Positions 20,914 through 33,549 of a DNA stretch of 64,000 bases are shown in pieces. The stretch is from Symbiodinium sp. CCMP2592. Taxonomy: Eukaryota; Sar; Dinophyceae; Suessiales; Symbiodiniaceae. Positions within the stretch are counted from its first letter, which is position 1. Every line of letters starts with the position of its first letter. The stretch is taken from contig CAJNDT010002835.1 in the NCBI GenBank assembly GCA_905221615.1, forward strand, positions 685,426 through 749,425, in the 5' to 3' direction. Below the pieces are notes generated by a model. That model searched no databases. It was not told the DNA's origin and saw only the letters and a list, made by a program, of their open reading frames with translations. Made by a program: the position numbers and the translations under genes.

Positions 20914-23900
20914 GTAAGTTAGACCAACCTCTACGCCTTGGCCCATCACGTAAGAAGCGGACTCGCAGTGAAGGATCATCTTCTGACTCCGACGGCCGTT
21001 TGCACATCCGAAATTCTTGCGACTTTGGTGGCAGCCGGCCATGCTGACAGCATGCCACGACTCAGCCCTGCCATACGACCCTCGGAATACGAAAGAGATC
21101 TTCCTATCAGAACGTCGTATAATCTACCGTGATGTCTTGCTGCACGGGTTGATGTCACAACATTCACGGCAGTTGTGCTTTTATGTTGTTTTCAATACCC
21201 TGTAGAAGATGCTGCTAGGCCGTGCATGAGTATGAAGTCCGAGGCCACCTCCTTGCCCTGGCCTTGGTGACGAAAACGTGGCAGCCGCCGCTGCCACATG
21301 TGCTTGGCGCAAGCAACGTGGAATGTGTTGCAGCTTGGATGCAGTCGGGTTTGCGGAAACACACTAAGGCGCTCGACATCGGGGTGTCTGCCAACAAGAC
21401 CTTATTTTTGGCATGTTCTTTTCCGGACATGCAAGTATTCAGGTGCTGACGGAGCTTTTGGAGGGTTGGCAGTGGTGGAGCAAGCCACGCAGCAACGCGC
21501 GGGGACCTCGGCACATAAGTTGCCTACTACTGTAAGAGTATTTGCGTAATGGATGTGGAGAGTGTGCTTTTGCCTTCCATCGAACATACCCCGAGCGGCT
21601 GAGCCCTCCGTTGAAATGAAACTCTCCCACCAGCCTCCTTTGTCTGCTTCTCCCGGGCACGTGTTGTGTTGGAGGCTTTGGGCCAAACAGGCAAAATCGT
21701 TTGAACACGACCAAACCAGAGCAAGGACTTTCTAACGCATGTACGTATCGGTGCCAGAACTGGTAGCGATGAAACCTCGTAGACTTGTGTCTCTCCGTGC
21801 TGTGGGCACTGTGGGCACAGCAGCAAATCTTCCGAAGTCCGCCCAGGATGGCACGCAGCTTCCTCGCCGCAGTGCAAGCTGGGTTCCGGGCTCCGGAGCT
21901 TCCTGCTTGCCGCCGTGTGCTAGGTGGGGTGCTAGGGACATAATTGATGGAGCTTGAGAGTTGTCCCGATATATAGTCTGTGGTAGTTTGGGACGTAGCC
22001 GTGGAGCAAAGTTTTGACAGCTTCAGGCCGTGATAACTCTATTTCGGTAGGTTGTGGAGTCTTGCATCTGTAATTTTGCGTTTGCAAGGACAAGAGTCAT
22101 CGAGTCATCTTCATGATTACCAGCAGCCCACAGTCCCTAGACGGAACTTGGGACTTGTACCCTTAATGCTCATCCTGTGAGGTGCCACCTGCACCATGGG
22201 GGCAGCTTTGGTGCGGCTTCAGTGTGAAGCGTCTCATTTGGCAGGAACCAAAGCAGTGAGAAAGGTTGAGCGACTTCGGAGCACTTCGTGATTCGATTAA
22301 CTTTCTCGATGGCGGGGAAGGCCCCGAAGTCAGCGGGCTCCCATCTTGATCGCAAGTTTTGCCCGGCGGCACTCGTTGAAGTGGTTGTGGCAGTCGCACT
22401 AAGACGCAGTCGACAGACAGAAGCCATGTGAGCAATTTGTTCTCACCTAAGTCCTGAGACAGGTGCAGCGTCACGGACATGGGGTCGAGTTTTTTGGGGG
22501 CAGACTTGACATGCAGATAGGCTCTTGACAGCGCACAACAACTTTGCGAGTTTCAGTATGCAACTGGACGGCCCCACGACACTTGTGAGGCAATTCCTGC
22601 ATGGCACGGGCAGACAGAATGCCCTGTCCATGCTGTGCAGCCGGGAGGACAGGGCTTCATGAAGCCCCAAAAGACTTCATGCGCTCAGGCCAATACCACA
22701 AGGCTCCATATTGCAAGCGCATGTTCCGGCAATGGTGTCTTTGCGCTGGAAAGCCGCGCCTTGCTGCTAGACCAACTGGAGCATCCAGGTGTCGAGCTGG
22801 TGCAGACCTGCGAGTCATTCGAGCCCTCAACATGGCTCTTGATGTGTGTAGGTTGTCCATTTCAGAGTTGTTTTTACATCCTCACAAAAGGACCCTTTGC
22901 AAGCAACTTGCCTTTTTGCAGGACGCGACGCGCGAGGCATGCCGAAACTTTCCCATAAGCACCGGATTTCAAGAAGCTGGGATCAGAGTTTCGGGGTGGT
23001 GCTTCGAGACATACCACGAGGGATGACAAGAGGAGTTAATCAGGAGCACTCACCACGTTTAACAAGTCCATGTTGCTGGGACGGCTGCTGCCTGTCTGAC
23101 AACATGATTTCGATTTCTGAAAGTATGATCTTACATACTCACGTTGGGGTAGGAAGCGCAAATGGAGTTTATGGATGGGAAGCGACGTTAGCCAGCTGTT
23201 GAATAGCTCAAAGGGGAAGTTGAAGATTTCGGGCTGCACTTGGAAAATCCCATCCAAACACCGAAAGCAGATCCAGCCGACATGCGAGCCACAAGCCCTG
23301 CAGCCGTAAGCTCAACAATTGCAGACCAAAACTCAAACCCATTGTCCGAGATCAGCCCGTTGTCCGCGAGAAACCTGTGCCAGGTCTTTGCACTGTTGAT
23401 GGAGGCCCAGGTGCTGCCTTTGTGTGAGTGCATTTTTGTGGATTCTCGCATTTTCTGGGTTTTGCGAGGCCCGGATCTAAGCTCACCTCTGAGTCCCATT
23501 CTCCGCGGTGCGACTTTGTCAGCTGTGCGCGTGAGAAGAACACCTATTCTCGAGAACCGTCTTGTCGCTGATAGCCTCTTCGACAGGCCGATCCATATCA
23601 GCCGAACGCAGTTGCCGCCCTAGCTGAGCTCTATATGGAACCTGTAGCGTACTCGCCTTTGTTTGCGAGCTTCAGCGGCTCTCGAGGGAAGTACCGGGTT
23701 TTCGGGTCGCGGCCTTTCAGTCCTTGACGGCCATGAGATTCACGATGAGGGGCTTTTTTCGAAGCAGGGTAGGATTTGTACAGAAGTTGGTTGCATGTTC
23801 GGTATTGCGATTTGGCTCGGGTCGAGATGTTCCTGCTCTCTCAGGTCGCTACGATCTGAGATTTAGTAGATTCGGGGTCGTCCGTGTGAGGGCTTTCGAG

Positions 23901-24125
23901 ACCATCTACAAATGCCTGCATGCCCGCCTGGAGTCCTGAGCCCTCTCGCAAGGAAGGTGTGACGCCATTCCTGCAGTGCGCCCGAGCGGGCAACTGCACC
24001 TTCATGATGCCGCCCTCCCAGTTTGAACATGTGGCCGTGGCGGTTGCCTGTTGCTTAGATAGGCGACTCTTGAGGACTTTGGTTTTTGGAGCTCAGATGC
24101 ACTATATGATAATTTGTAGAAACAT
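20914..24125. other. Intron of the PPR-like gene and unassigned sequence
   Basis: Begins with the GTAAGT donor. I found no clear next PPR exon; candidates near 22.7-22.85 kb were too weak to call. The remainder holds only short unassigned ORFs. Confidence 0.4.
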
Positions 24126-24145
24126 CTAATCGGGGAGGAGGGGAG

Positions 24146-24174
24146 GGAGGGAGAGAGAGAGAGAGAGAGAGAGT
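24146..24174. repeat. (GA)n microsatellite
   Basis: GGGA units grading into a pure GA run. Confidence 0.95.
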
Positions 24175-24403
24175 GGTTACCGTTGGTTATGATTTAGGTT
24201 AGGTGGCGTGTGTTCGGGGCGAATAGGGGCCGAGCTGACAGACAGACGCGAGCCTGGAGGGGTAGGCCTTCGGGCCGAGGGTCTTTCGGGGGCCCTACAC
24301 CCCGCAAGCAAGCAGAGAACGAGAGCCCAGGCTGCTGCTGAAGGGCACACGGGGCGCGGTGTTGCTCGACATGGACAGGGAGGGCTTAGTCAGAGATGTT
24401 GTT

Positions 24404-24406
24404 GCT

Positions 24407-24440
<34 letters not shown>

Positions 24441-24470
24441 GCCAGCAGCAGCCAGCAGCAGCAGCAGCAA

Positions 24471-24507
<37 letters not shown>

Positions 24508-24786
24508 CGTCGTCGTCGTAGTGGTAGTAGTTGGAGTAGGAGTAGGAGGAGTAGGAGTAGGAGTAGGAGCAGTCTTCGTCATTGTGGTGGTGGTAGTAGT
24601 AGTAGTAGCAGTAGCAGTAGTAGTAGTAGTAGTAGTAGCAGTAGCAGTAGCAGTAGCAGTAGCAGCAGCTGTAGCAGTAGCAGCAGGAGTAGTAGTAGTA
24701 GTAGTAGTAGGAGTAGTAGGAGTAGTAGGAGTAGGGGTAGTAGTAATAGGAGTGGGAGTAGGAGTGGCAGTAGCAGCGGCAGTGCG
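24404..24786. repeat. Compound AGC/AGT trinucleotide array
   Basis: Runs of AGC then AGT/GTC/AGG triplets, the reverse strand sense of the 14.3, 17.8 and 27.9 kb arrays. Poly-Val, poly-Ser and poly-Thr ORFs on both strands are by-products. Confidence 0.95.
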
Positions 24787-24850
24787 GCCTACCATTGTAA
24801 CCATACCGACGACGCCAATCGCCCTTGCTTTTGCGATTAGTGCTTCTTGA

Positions 24851-26390
24851 TGAGGGAAGAGAGCTCAGTTGTTTACCAAACCTCGCCTGAATCGCTTGAG
24901 CGCGAATGCTGGAAAACCATACCGGCGCATTTCTCTCGATTCACGCCCTAGTTTCCTGTGACAAGATGGCTTGTGATTGGTACCACCTCCTTTAACCTCC
25001 CTTCATGATAAAGTCCCCTGCCGAACAACCTATTGGAGCATGACCGTGGTTTATGGAATGTCCAGGGGTTTGCATGCATACATCGGGTGATTGTGGTGGG
25101 TTATTGCCTGGTAGACTCGGGATCCGTGTGTCTGTCCGGGCCTTTGACCAGCACATGATGGGAACGCAATGCGACGAAGCCGATTAGGTAGCCTGGAAAA
25201 TCTTCCGATCACATGCGAAGTGTCTGCCGTAGGATCGCAGCTGTAGAACTGCACTGCATCACGCAGCTCAGGCACGGCAGAGGTTCAGTGCTTTGGTGTG
25301 TAAGGGCTTTGTTAAACGATAGAAAGACCTAGAGTTAGCATGTGAAATTTGAGTCAGTCGTGGGCGTGTCTCTTGTCAGGTTCTGCGTTGACAGGAAAGT
25401 ACACGATATAGCAGTCTAGCAGCCGGAAGGTAGTTGAGGTTGGCTTGCCGGCGGCCGTTGAGACTTTCTCTGTGGGTTGGGATTCCTCCTTCCGGGCGAA
25501 GGAACTAAGAATTGGATGACCTTGCGCATACCACAGCACAACCAATCCTGCACTCTTACCGTATACCTCACAAGAAGTGGCACAGCCGTGGCAATTACGG
25601 TTTCGCCTCTGCGGTAGCAAACTCGTGACGAGAACGGCTATGATAATAGCACGGCCATGACGTGACTGACTATGAAAGCTCAGAACACGAGCGCTTTCAG
25701 AGATCTTGCCCGGAAGCGGGATGAGAGTTCAGAATATCAGGCCAGGGATTCAAGGAGACACCCTCAGGAAACGGAATGCAGGAAGCTTGTCAGAACGATT
25801 CCGGAAACTAGCGTTGTCACCTTTACGGGTTTTGAGAGTTTAGATGCACGAAATGGGGCGTCACAAGCCCCTGATGGCTTATCGCGAAGGCAGGGCACAA
25901 AGATGCCGTGCAGCTCTTGCTCAAGGTAAGGTGGGCCTTGGTACATGAAGGCTTTGAGGTTAAGGGCTCTAAGTTCGGTGAAAGCGCATGCTGTCATCGT
26001 CGGTCTCAACGAATGCACATCAGATAGAGCACTCAGGGATGCTAAGTCTTGAGCGTTTGCATGTCCTGCAGGTTGAATTTGTGCCTTGAGTTCACCGTTG
26101 CCCCCTTCAGCTGAGGGAGCTCACGTGGAAGTGGTCAAAAAATTCGGAAGCCCTTCAAGCAAATAGTGGATTTTCGACGATGGCACGGGCGTGCCGGAGC
26201 GAGCATCCAACAGACATGCACCTTCTCAGCCTTCTCAAGTACATGCAAGCGTGTGCCAAGAGGGTTAAAATAGACCAAAGGCTCCCCGAACATAACTCCC
26301 AAAACTGCGTTTCTCACAGCTCCTACACCAAGACAGAGAAGGTATCAAGATTGCAATAGTACTGTTCGCTAACAGTCGAGTCTAAGCAAC
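24851..26390. other. Non-coding stretch, nothing recognised
   Basis: Only short overlapping ORFs without family resemblance. Confidence 0.45.
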
Positions 26391-26490
26391 ACTAGAACTA
26401 GAACTACCACTACTGCTGCTGCCACTACTTCTCCTTCTTCTTCTTATACTACTACCACTACGACGACGACTAGTACTACTACTAGTACCC
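26391..26490. repeat. Imperfect TAC/TTC triplet repeat
   Basis: Short mixed array of ACTAC, TTC and ACG triplets preceding the larger array at 26.87 kb. Confidence 0.8.
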
Positions 26491-26867
26491 AACCCACGCC
26501 CACCAACCATCTGTCGCTTGAACCGATGGGCAAAAAGGGAACAGTACTGAGGAAAAGGCACCCGTTAAGCATGAACAGAATGGGGCGAAGCATTTAACTG
26601 TATGCCAGAAAACAGACGCGCTAAAGCGCAGAAACTGTAGAATATGGAAGGAACAAACATCATCATCAACATCATCGTGTGGGCGCTTCCATTTCTTCTT
26701 GGTCATGGCTGATTCGTGTGCTTTACGCCCAAGCTAGACTGGCTGCGAAATGATTGTTTGAGGCTGCCATGTTTCGATTGTCCCCATCCCCTCCACCCCC
26801 GAGCCCCGATTCGACGACGCAGCAAGAACAGTGTTGAGGAGGTGGTTGGTGCGGCGCGGGAGCCTGC

Positions 26868-27172
26868 AAGTACTACTACTGGTACTACTACTACTACTAC
26901 TACTGCCACTGCCCTTGTCACTCCCACTGCTTCGGCTACTTGTACTACTTCTGGTGCTACTACTACTACTACTACTACTGCTACTACTGCTGCTACTGCT
27001 ACTGCTACTTTTACCGCTATTGCTACTTCTACTGCTATTACTAGTACTACTACTATGCCTCTCCCTCTGCTTTTAGTAGTAGTAGTAGTGCTACTACTAC
27101 TGCTACTGCATCTACTACTACTCCTAGTACTACTACCGTTTCTTCTACTGCTACTACTACCACCACTACCAA
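26868..27172. repeat. Compound TAC/TGC array with an internal strand reversal
   Basis: (TAC)n with TGC and ACT variants; at about 27077-27090 a GTA run sits directly before a CTA run, giving head-to-head arms. Confidence 0.92.
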
Positions 27173-27184
27173 AGAACAAGTACT

Positions 27185-27250
27185 ACAGGCAGTGCGGTAA
27201 TCTCGCTGCTGGTCTGCTCCAACTGGTGCAAGATTTCCTCGAACAGCACC
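27185..27250 (+). repeat. Diverged repeat, copy A, beside a triplet array
   Basis: About 60 bp resembling 27743-27805 at roughly 70 percent by eye. Translated in the + frame both give G-x-LA-x-GLL-x-L-x-Q-x-F with conservative changes. Confidence 0.6.
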
Positions 27251-27742
27251 TGTCAGAATGGTCAAATCGAGATATGGAGAAGCTGCTAGAAGAGCATGTG
27301 CTGTGGAACGATGTGTTTGTAAAGGCTCTTGAAGTTTCGTCTGGAGGGTTAACACTGCCTAAATGCTGCAACAACAAGAATTATGTGGAGTGATAAAATG
27401 CATGTCTTTTTGCAGCATTCCGGCAGTGTTAACTGTAGCGTTCACAGTAGTTTTAGCTAAGCATTAATTGAGTGTCAGCTGTCCAAAAACTAGAAAAGGC
27501 CTATGTCAGGCCTATGTGTCATGTTGCAGTCCAAAGCCACACTTGGCCAAACCATCAAGACCTGTTCCCCCAACGGGGATCCTGTCAGTGAGTGGAGGAA
27601 AGCTCGCACCGCCCAGATGCTGACTCATCACAGGGCACATTGCACCCTGTTCATTACTGATGATACGAGGCCATATGGCTGGTGCAAGATTTTTGTCCGT
27701 GGAACCCACGTCTCATAGCTGGACATCAATATCAAACAGGGG

Positions 27743-27805
27743 ATGCGGGGTACTCTCGCTCTTGGTCTACTCAATCTGATGCAAGAATTCTTCCATCAAC
27801 AGTAT
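27743..27805 (+). repeat. Diverged repeat, copy B, beside a triplet array
   Basis: Partner of 27185-27250. Like copy A it adjoins a trinucleotide array, which begins about 25 bp downstream. Confidence 0.6.
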
Positions 27806-27825
27806 CACTACAGTAACATTGTCCT

Positions 27826-27939
27826 TCTTCTTTCTACTACTTCTTGTACTTCCTCTGCTACTACTCCTGCACCTACACCTAATCCTGCTGCTACTGCTAC
27901 TGCAGCTGCTGCTGGAACTGCTGCTACTGTTGCTACTGT

Positions 27940-28000
<61 letters not shown>

Positions 28001-28198
28001 TCTACCACTACCACTACTACTACCATCGCCACCACCACCACCACCACGACTACGACTACGACGACTCCTACTGCTACGCCTCCTCCTACATACTGCTAAA
28101 GCAACTGTTACTACTCCTACTCCTACTCCTCCTCCTCCTCCGCCTCCTTCTTCTGCTACTACTACTACTGCGACTTACTAACTACTACTAATACTACG

Positions 28199-28257
<59 letters not shown>

Positions 28258-28295
28258 GTACTACTACTACTACTACTACTTCTACTACTAGTACA

Positions 28296-28345
<50 letters not shown>

Positions 28346-28375
28346 GACGTTTACGACGACGACGACGAATAGTAG
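27826..28375. repeat. Very long compound TAC trinucleotide array
   Basis: Several blocks of (TAC)n separated by CCACCA, ACG, TCC and TTC variants over about 550 bp. Long runs of Thr, Leu and Val in all frames are artefacts. Confidence 0.95.
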
Positions 28376-31300
28376 CAATCCTCATAGTAGCTTTTATTAA
28401 CCAGCTTTTTCTTACTAGCGGTACTAAACATTCGTTGTGATAGTGGCACTATTGATATGGTAACAGGTAGTACCAGTGAGAGTCTGCACAGAGTATTGGT
28501 AATGGTCAGCCGAAATGCCTGCCAGGCCGATGCGCGAGTCGAGGCGAAGCCACCGTTAACATCCAGCTTAGGTCCTGAAAAGTAAAAGGGTTTGTTTCTG
28601 GCTTCCTATGAGAGCGGGGCTTACGATGCTTGAAGGCTTCAGGCCTGGGGCTGTGTTGAGGTTTGGGGCTTAAGCGATGAAGGGGTCGGAGTTTGGGGTC
28701 CTAGCTGGGTTTTCCGATACATGGACTTCGGGGCTTTAGGGTTGATGTCCGTAGGTTGGCTTCAAACGTCCGGCGTGTGAGGGTGGTGTGTGTTGTAGGG
28801 GTTTGCAGGCTTCGGGGGCCAGGGATCGAGGTCAGCTTCGACTGGAGTCCACCACTGCCTTTCATGCCTGGGCGGCTTTTTCCACGGGGTTTGTACTTTG
28901 AGGCTGTGTTCAGCTTCTACAAGAAATCGAGTTGGCAGATGAGTCGTGCTTTGGTTGTGCTTGCTTTGCCAAGTTTCTGTGGCCCCACAAAGGTGCTAGC
29001 CAAGGCACAGTCAGGAAAGCTGAGAAGTGCACCTCGCAGGTTCGTGCTCAATTCTTCCTGCAATCGCCCACAGTTCCGCAGTTGCCGGTACGGAAACCAG
29101 CTTGATTAGCCAGCAAGGTTCAAGCAGCTTTCGTTGTAGACGTTGACTCTACAAGCTGCTGTCCCACAGAAATCAGGACAGTGGCTCGCCGGCCTTCATG
29201 AGCTCCACGTCGCCAAGCTAGTGAATACCTCGCCACATGATGGAAACTCGGCAGAACAGGGCAGAAGACTCGAACGAGCTAAAAGCAAGTGGAAGGCAAT
29301 GATGACAACTCGGCAGTGAGATGATGGGCGCAACGGTCCGGACTTGGTGAGGCGCTTGTCGCCACTTCCGCGACGGTCCGCAAATTGGGCCGAAGAGGAA
29401 ACGTCAAATCGGAAACAGATGCGGAGACAATCAGTCACAGCCTATCCGGTTGCAGCAGCACCTGCAGTGCAGAGACTTTCAGCACAATGTCCACGGGCAA
29501 TCCCTTTTGTACCTACACTGTCTCGTTAAACCTGAGAAGATGTGCTTTGGAACATTTTTCGTTAGGAACCAAAAATAATGTGAGACGGGAAAATTTGAAT
29601 TACATGTTTCTAAAGATAAAAGAAAAATGTGGCACTTTCAGCAAGCCGCATTCTGTGCTGAATCTGCAAAGGTTTTGAGCGACCATGTTTACACTGGCGC
29701 CGCGGGTCTCGGCATAAGCTCCTTCCGGGACTCATGCCCTCAGGGTTCGGGACGTCGGAGTTTGTACCGGCTTGCAGTACCTGCAGCGTGGAGGCTTCGC
29801 CAAAGATTTTGAGCCATCTTAAATCGCAGGAATACAAACGCGAACCGCGAAATGCAATGGATCCTCAAAGATTCCACTCGACAAACCAAGCTGTGAGAAT
29901 CCAACGGGGCTTTGATGATCTCTGATGCACTACACTCGATACACATCTTTACACCCGAGCGTGGCTGATGTTCTGAACATTTCTGAACACTCACAACATT
30001 CACAATATCATCAGACTAAATTATCAAGCCCTTTAGCCCCGGCGACCTGGCGACGTAACCTCTTAGACTCTTAAACTCTACGTCTTAGACCCGAAGCCAC
30101 ATCGGACCATCACGAGCATGGGAGGCCATAGACTGCTCTGGCCGCATGGCTGCAGCTTTGGCCAACGAGGTGCACAGTGTCCAAAGCAACAATTGTCAAC
30201 ACAAACGGTCATTGCCATGTTTGCTCCATGCCTTTGAGTTCTGCTTCGGTTGTGTTTTCTTTCATGATGACTTTGGCGGGCGTCCAAATGTTCACTGTGG
30301 CAAGAACACAATCAAGGCCTTCCAAGACAAACACAGCCTTGAGATCCCTGAGCCCTCAGCAGTGTTCTTGCAAAGGGGTATTGCTTCTTTCCTGCCCCAG
30401 TCTTCCCGGCTCTGCACCGGGCAGGTCCGACTGAGCCCCGAAGCAAGAAAATTTGCAACTTTGTTTTTCCCACTGAATCTTGCATTCGACGCCCCGACTT
30501 GCATTTGACAAGCAACTTGCAGCTGCGAAGGATGAATCGTGCACTTGTAGCTAGCCAACAGCCTGATGAAAGATCCAAATCACAGCTGAAAAAGCTATAA
30601 ATTGCTTCAAGAAGGCGTTAACACTAACTCCTAACTGCACTTCAGCTGCGAAGGAGGAAAGCCAAAGCGGTCTCTCTTTGTTCGGAGGACCTCTCACACA
30701 CGAAAGCCCCACCTCTTCGGTTGAACCATGTTCAACCAAAGAGGCTGGCCATGACGAGATCTTCGCCATGATCGCCGAGGCTTGTTCAGTTTGCTTATCG
30801 CTTTTGAGTGTCTCCACCTTGGTCTATGTCTGTTGTTGGCGATCCCTGTTCCCTTTGCGCATGGTATTGAATATCTAAGTTCGGAGTCTGCGCTCTGATG
30901 ATTATGCCCGGGATCTTGCGTACGTGAATGCTGCTACATAGATGTTATGTCCTGGTTTACGGATCTGGGGGGTTTCGTGCTCAGACGCCTTCGAACACTG
31001 ATTGTTTTGCTGCTCAGGAGCCTGGATGAGGGGCTCAAGGCTGCCAAAATCTATATTCGGCTTCCTATTAGGGTCTGGCTTTGGGCCTGTGCCTGCGGAG
31101 ACTTGCTGCCAAAGGTTTCGAATTTTGCGAATCCGTGTAGTTTAGACTTCCGGGGCCTGATGTTTCCGCATCGGGATTCGACCTCAATCTCAAGCCCGAT
31201 GTTTCAAGATGCCCACAAGCATCATAGTCCTTGCAAGCTCCATGTCGATCGATCCTTCAGACCATAAAGCGTCTCATGACATCCGGCAACTATGCCGACC

Positions 31301-32977
31301 CTTCAGGTCTGAAACATGGATGACATGGGCATCCAAGACGCCCTTTCAAAATCCTTGCAACAACTATGTGATAGCATCTCACTAACCTCGCTCATCACGA
31401 ACGGAAGTCAAACAGCTGAAAGTTCTGAAACGTTGCCCATCTTGCCCGTGCAGGAAATGAGCGACCAAGCACTGGAAGCAGTCTTCGTCGAAACCTCAAG
31501 GAGTTGTGTTGTGCGCTTGAACATGAGTTCGCAAACGAGGATGTCGTGGGTAAGATTAAAAGCCATGCACTGCACGGGCTCGCGACAAGTCCAGATGCGA
31601 CAATCAATGTCTAATCTTGTTGCTTGAACCCATGCTTCGAGACTTCTCCAACATGTCCCTTTCATTCGTAGAGCGCAACATCGGAGATGCCGTAGCCGCT
31701 TCCGAAAAGCCTTGTGGAAGCCGATTCTTTGCGAATCATTGACGGGCTTGGCGATGGCACCGTCTTGCTTACAGTGGGATGTTTTCAGTGCAGCATCGAG
31801 GCTTTGAGCGAAAGCACAAAGCCCAATATGGGCCGGTGCAGATCGTGAAGGTTTTTGGGTTCGTGCTTCAAGCCTTCCAGCTTCCGAGAGCATGGGCAAG
31901 CTGCGAAGTTCGAGGTCCCAAACTCCCTGGCCTTGGAGAGAGGTCGTTGGTTTACCACTTGGCAATCGGCCATGACTTACCATGGGTTTGCTGTGTCCCC
32001 AAGACTCGAAGACCGGGCGAGGTCATCGAAACTATCCGGCTTTTGGTCTTCGGATTTTCGGGCTTGTTGCAGCTCGGGCTTAGGACAACCTTGTGCAATG
32101 CGAAATTGCATTTTCCGGAGTAGGAAGCCCGAGCCTTCTGAGGCTGATGCGGCCCCTGAGTCTCATTTCAGCGAGACGGGTGCGCGGGAGGCGCCGGAAC
32201 TCAGGGAAACTGCGCCACCAGCAGAGGAGGACTGTCAGAGACCAAGCACCGAAAACCCGGATCGCAGCCGAAGCCCTGAGTGGGTCGGGGCTTGTCAATA
32301 GTTGAAGAGAGTTGATATGTGAACGTTTGGTACGCACATACTTCTGCTTGATGCTGTGGTCACAGATCTTTTGGGCTTGGTCTGGAACAACAAGGTTTAG
32401 GGACTAGGTGGTACGTCAGGCTTTGGCAAGCTACAGGTGTCAAGCTCGCAGTTGTAGGAGTTCGACAGCTGAAGCACCGATGATTCCGAGCGGAGTGCAC
32501 TGACATAGCCATCATACGTGGTCAAGATTGCACGGCCAACTCCAGAGGACTGGGATGTTCCGTCGTCCCCTCAGCTCGAACTTGCACAGTCTCACAGACA
32601 CATGTCTTGAACATGGGGCTCAGACCAAGCAGCCCCTGAACAGCCGGCCTTTCGTTGACAGCTACTTCTCTCAGGTTTTTGTTCTTACACCCCCAGATCC
32701 TAGATATGAAAATTCTGGTGCCTTCAAAGCAAGGCTCTTGGGATTAGAGCTCGGTTAGGATTGGGGTACTCGCAGGGTTCAGCAAAAAGTAGCGGGTTGC
32801 AGATTTTAGGGCGTCGGAGCAACTTGCAGTTCAAGGTTTACGATGATATCAGAGCCTGAAAATCTGCAAGCTTCAGCATGCAATGGAGAGCCTTCCCCAT
32901 CAAGGCTGGATGACCCCGGCATGATGGATATCCCAGATGAGGAGCATCTCCAAGCCCGCCTTCACCCTGTGTCCCCG
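28376..32977. other. Mostly non-coding; rich in GGCTT/TTCGGGG words
   Basis: No recognisable gene. Around 28.6-28.8 kb the words GGCTTCAGG, TTTGGGG and CTTCGGGG recur, a texture also seen near 18.5, 31.1 and 40 kb. An ATG-initiated ORF at 31316-31627 has even composition and could be an exon, but I cannot identify it. Confidence 0.4.
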
Positions 32978-33077
32978 NNNNNNNNNNNNNNNNNNNNNNN
33001 NNNNNNNNNNNNNNNNNNNNNNNNNNNNNNNNNNNNNNNNNNNNNNNNNNNNNNNNNNNNNNNNNNNNNNNNNNNNN
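32978..33077. other. Assembly gap (100 N)
   Basis: Exactly 100 N, the usual placeholder for a gap of unknown length. Any gene across it is incomplete, and ORFs drawn through the N run are meaningless. Confidence 1.
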
Positions 33078-33148
33078 AGTGCAGCTGTGTTGTCTGTGTT
33101 GTTTTGCTAAGGCTACCGGTCGTGGGAGTGTGACGTTGTGAAACTAAG

Positions 33149-33549
33149 ACAACGAGCCCGGACACTTCATCCACTGGGTGGCCAGCTGCAGTCAGTGCAA
33201 CCGCGACTTGTGCCCGGGAGGTCAGCCTTTCAAGCCTTACTACCGGACCAGTACCCCACTATCAGAGTGGGGCTGTGACAAGCTCGATGCCTCACCGCTC
33301 ACTACCTGGGAAGATGGCCACCTCTTCGTGGTGCAGAAGGCCAAGCTTCACTATGTGGGCACGTGCACGCAGTGCGGCAACCATCTCGATCTCTGCAGCA
33401 ACCTGTGGAAGAACGAAGCCGGGCTTGAGAATCAAGCGGAGTTTCAAACGGCGTCTGACCTCAACACATGGGGTTGTGCCAATGTTGGCAGCTCGCCCAC
33501 CATCGTCCGCGACGCAACCACCCACAAGATCTTTGTCGTGGAGTTCTGA
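33149..33549 (+). CDS. 3' exon of an unidentified protein with two Cys-rich repeats
   Basis: The frame has a stop just before an AG at 33147-33148, so an exon starting at 33149 is likely. It runs to TGA at 33547-33549. The product holds two repeats of about 60 residues, each with CxQC, a later C, WGC and IFVV/LFVV (first CSQCNRDLC ... WGC ... LFVV; second CTQCGNHLDLC ... WGC ... IFVVEF). The spacing of cysteines suggests metal binding or disulfides, but I do not recognise the domain. Upstream exons lie in or beyond the assembly gap 70 bp away. Confidence 0.6.

Noticed and set aside
24295-24850. Opposed Thr-rich and Val-rich ORFs
   Set aside because: Repeat artefacts over the AGC/AGT array.
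26703-27393. 225-codon + ORF and overlapping - ORF
   Set aside because: Mostly the triplet array; only the short non-repeat tail near 27185 shows possible protein-like conservation, reported separately.
32843-33133. ORF drawn across the N run
   Set aside because: The gap is of unknown length, so the frame across it has no meaning.
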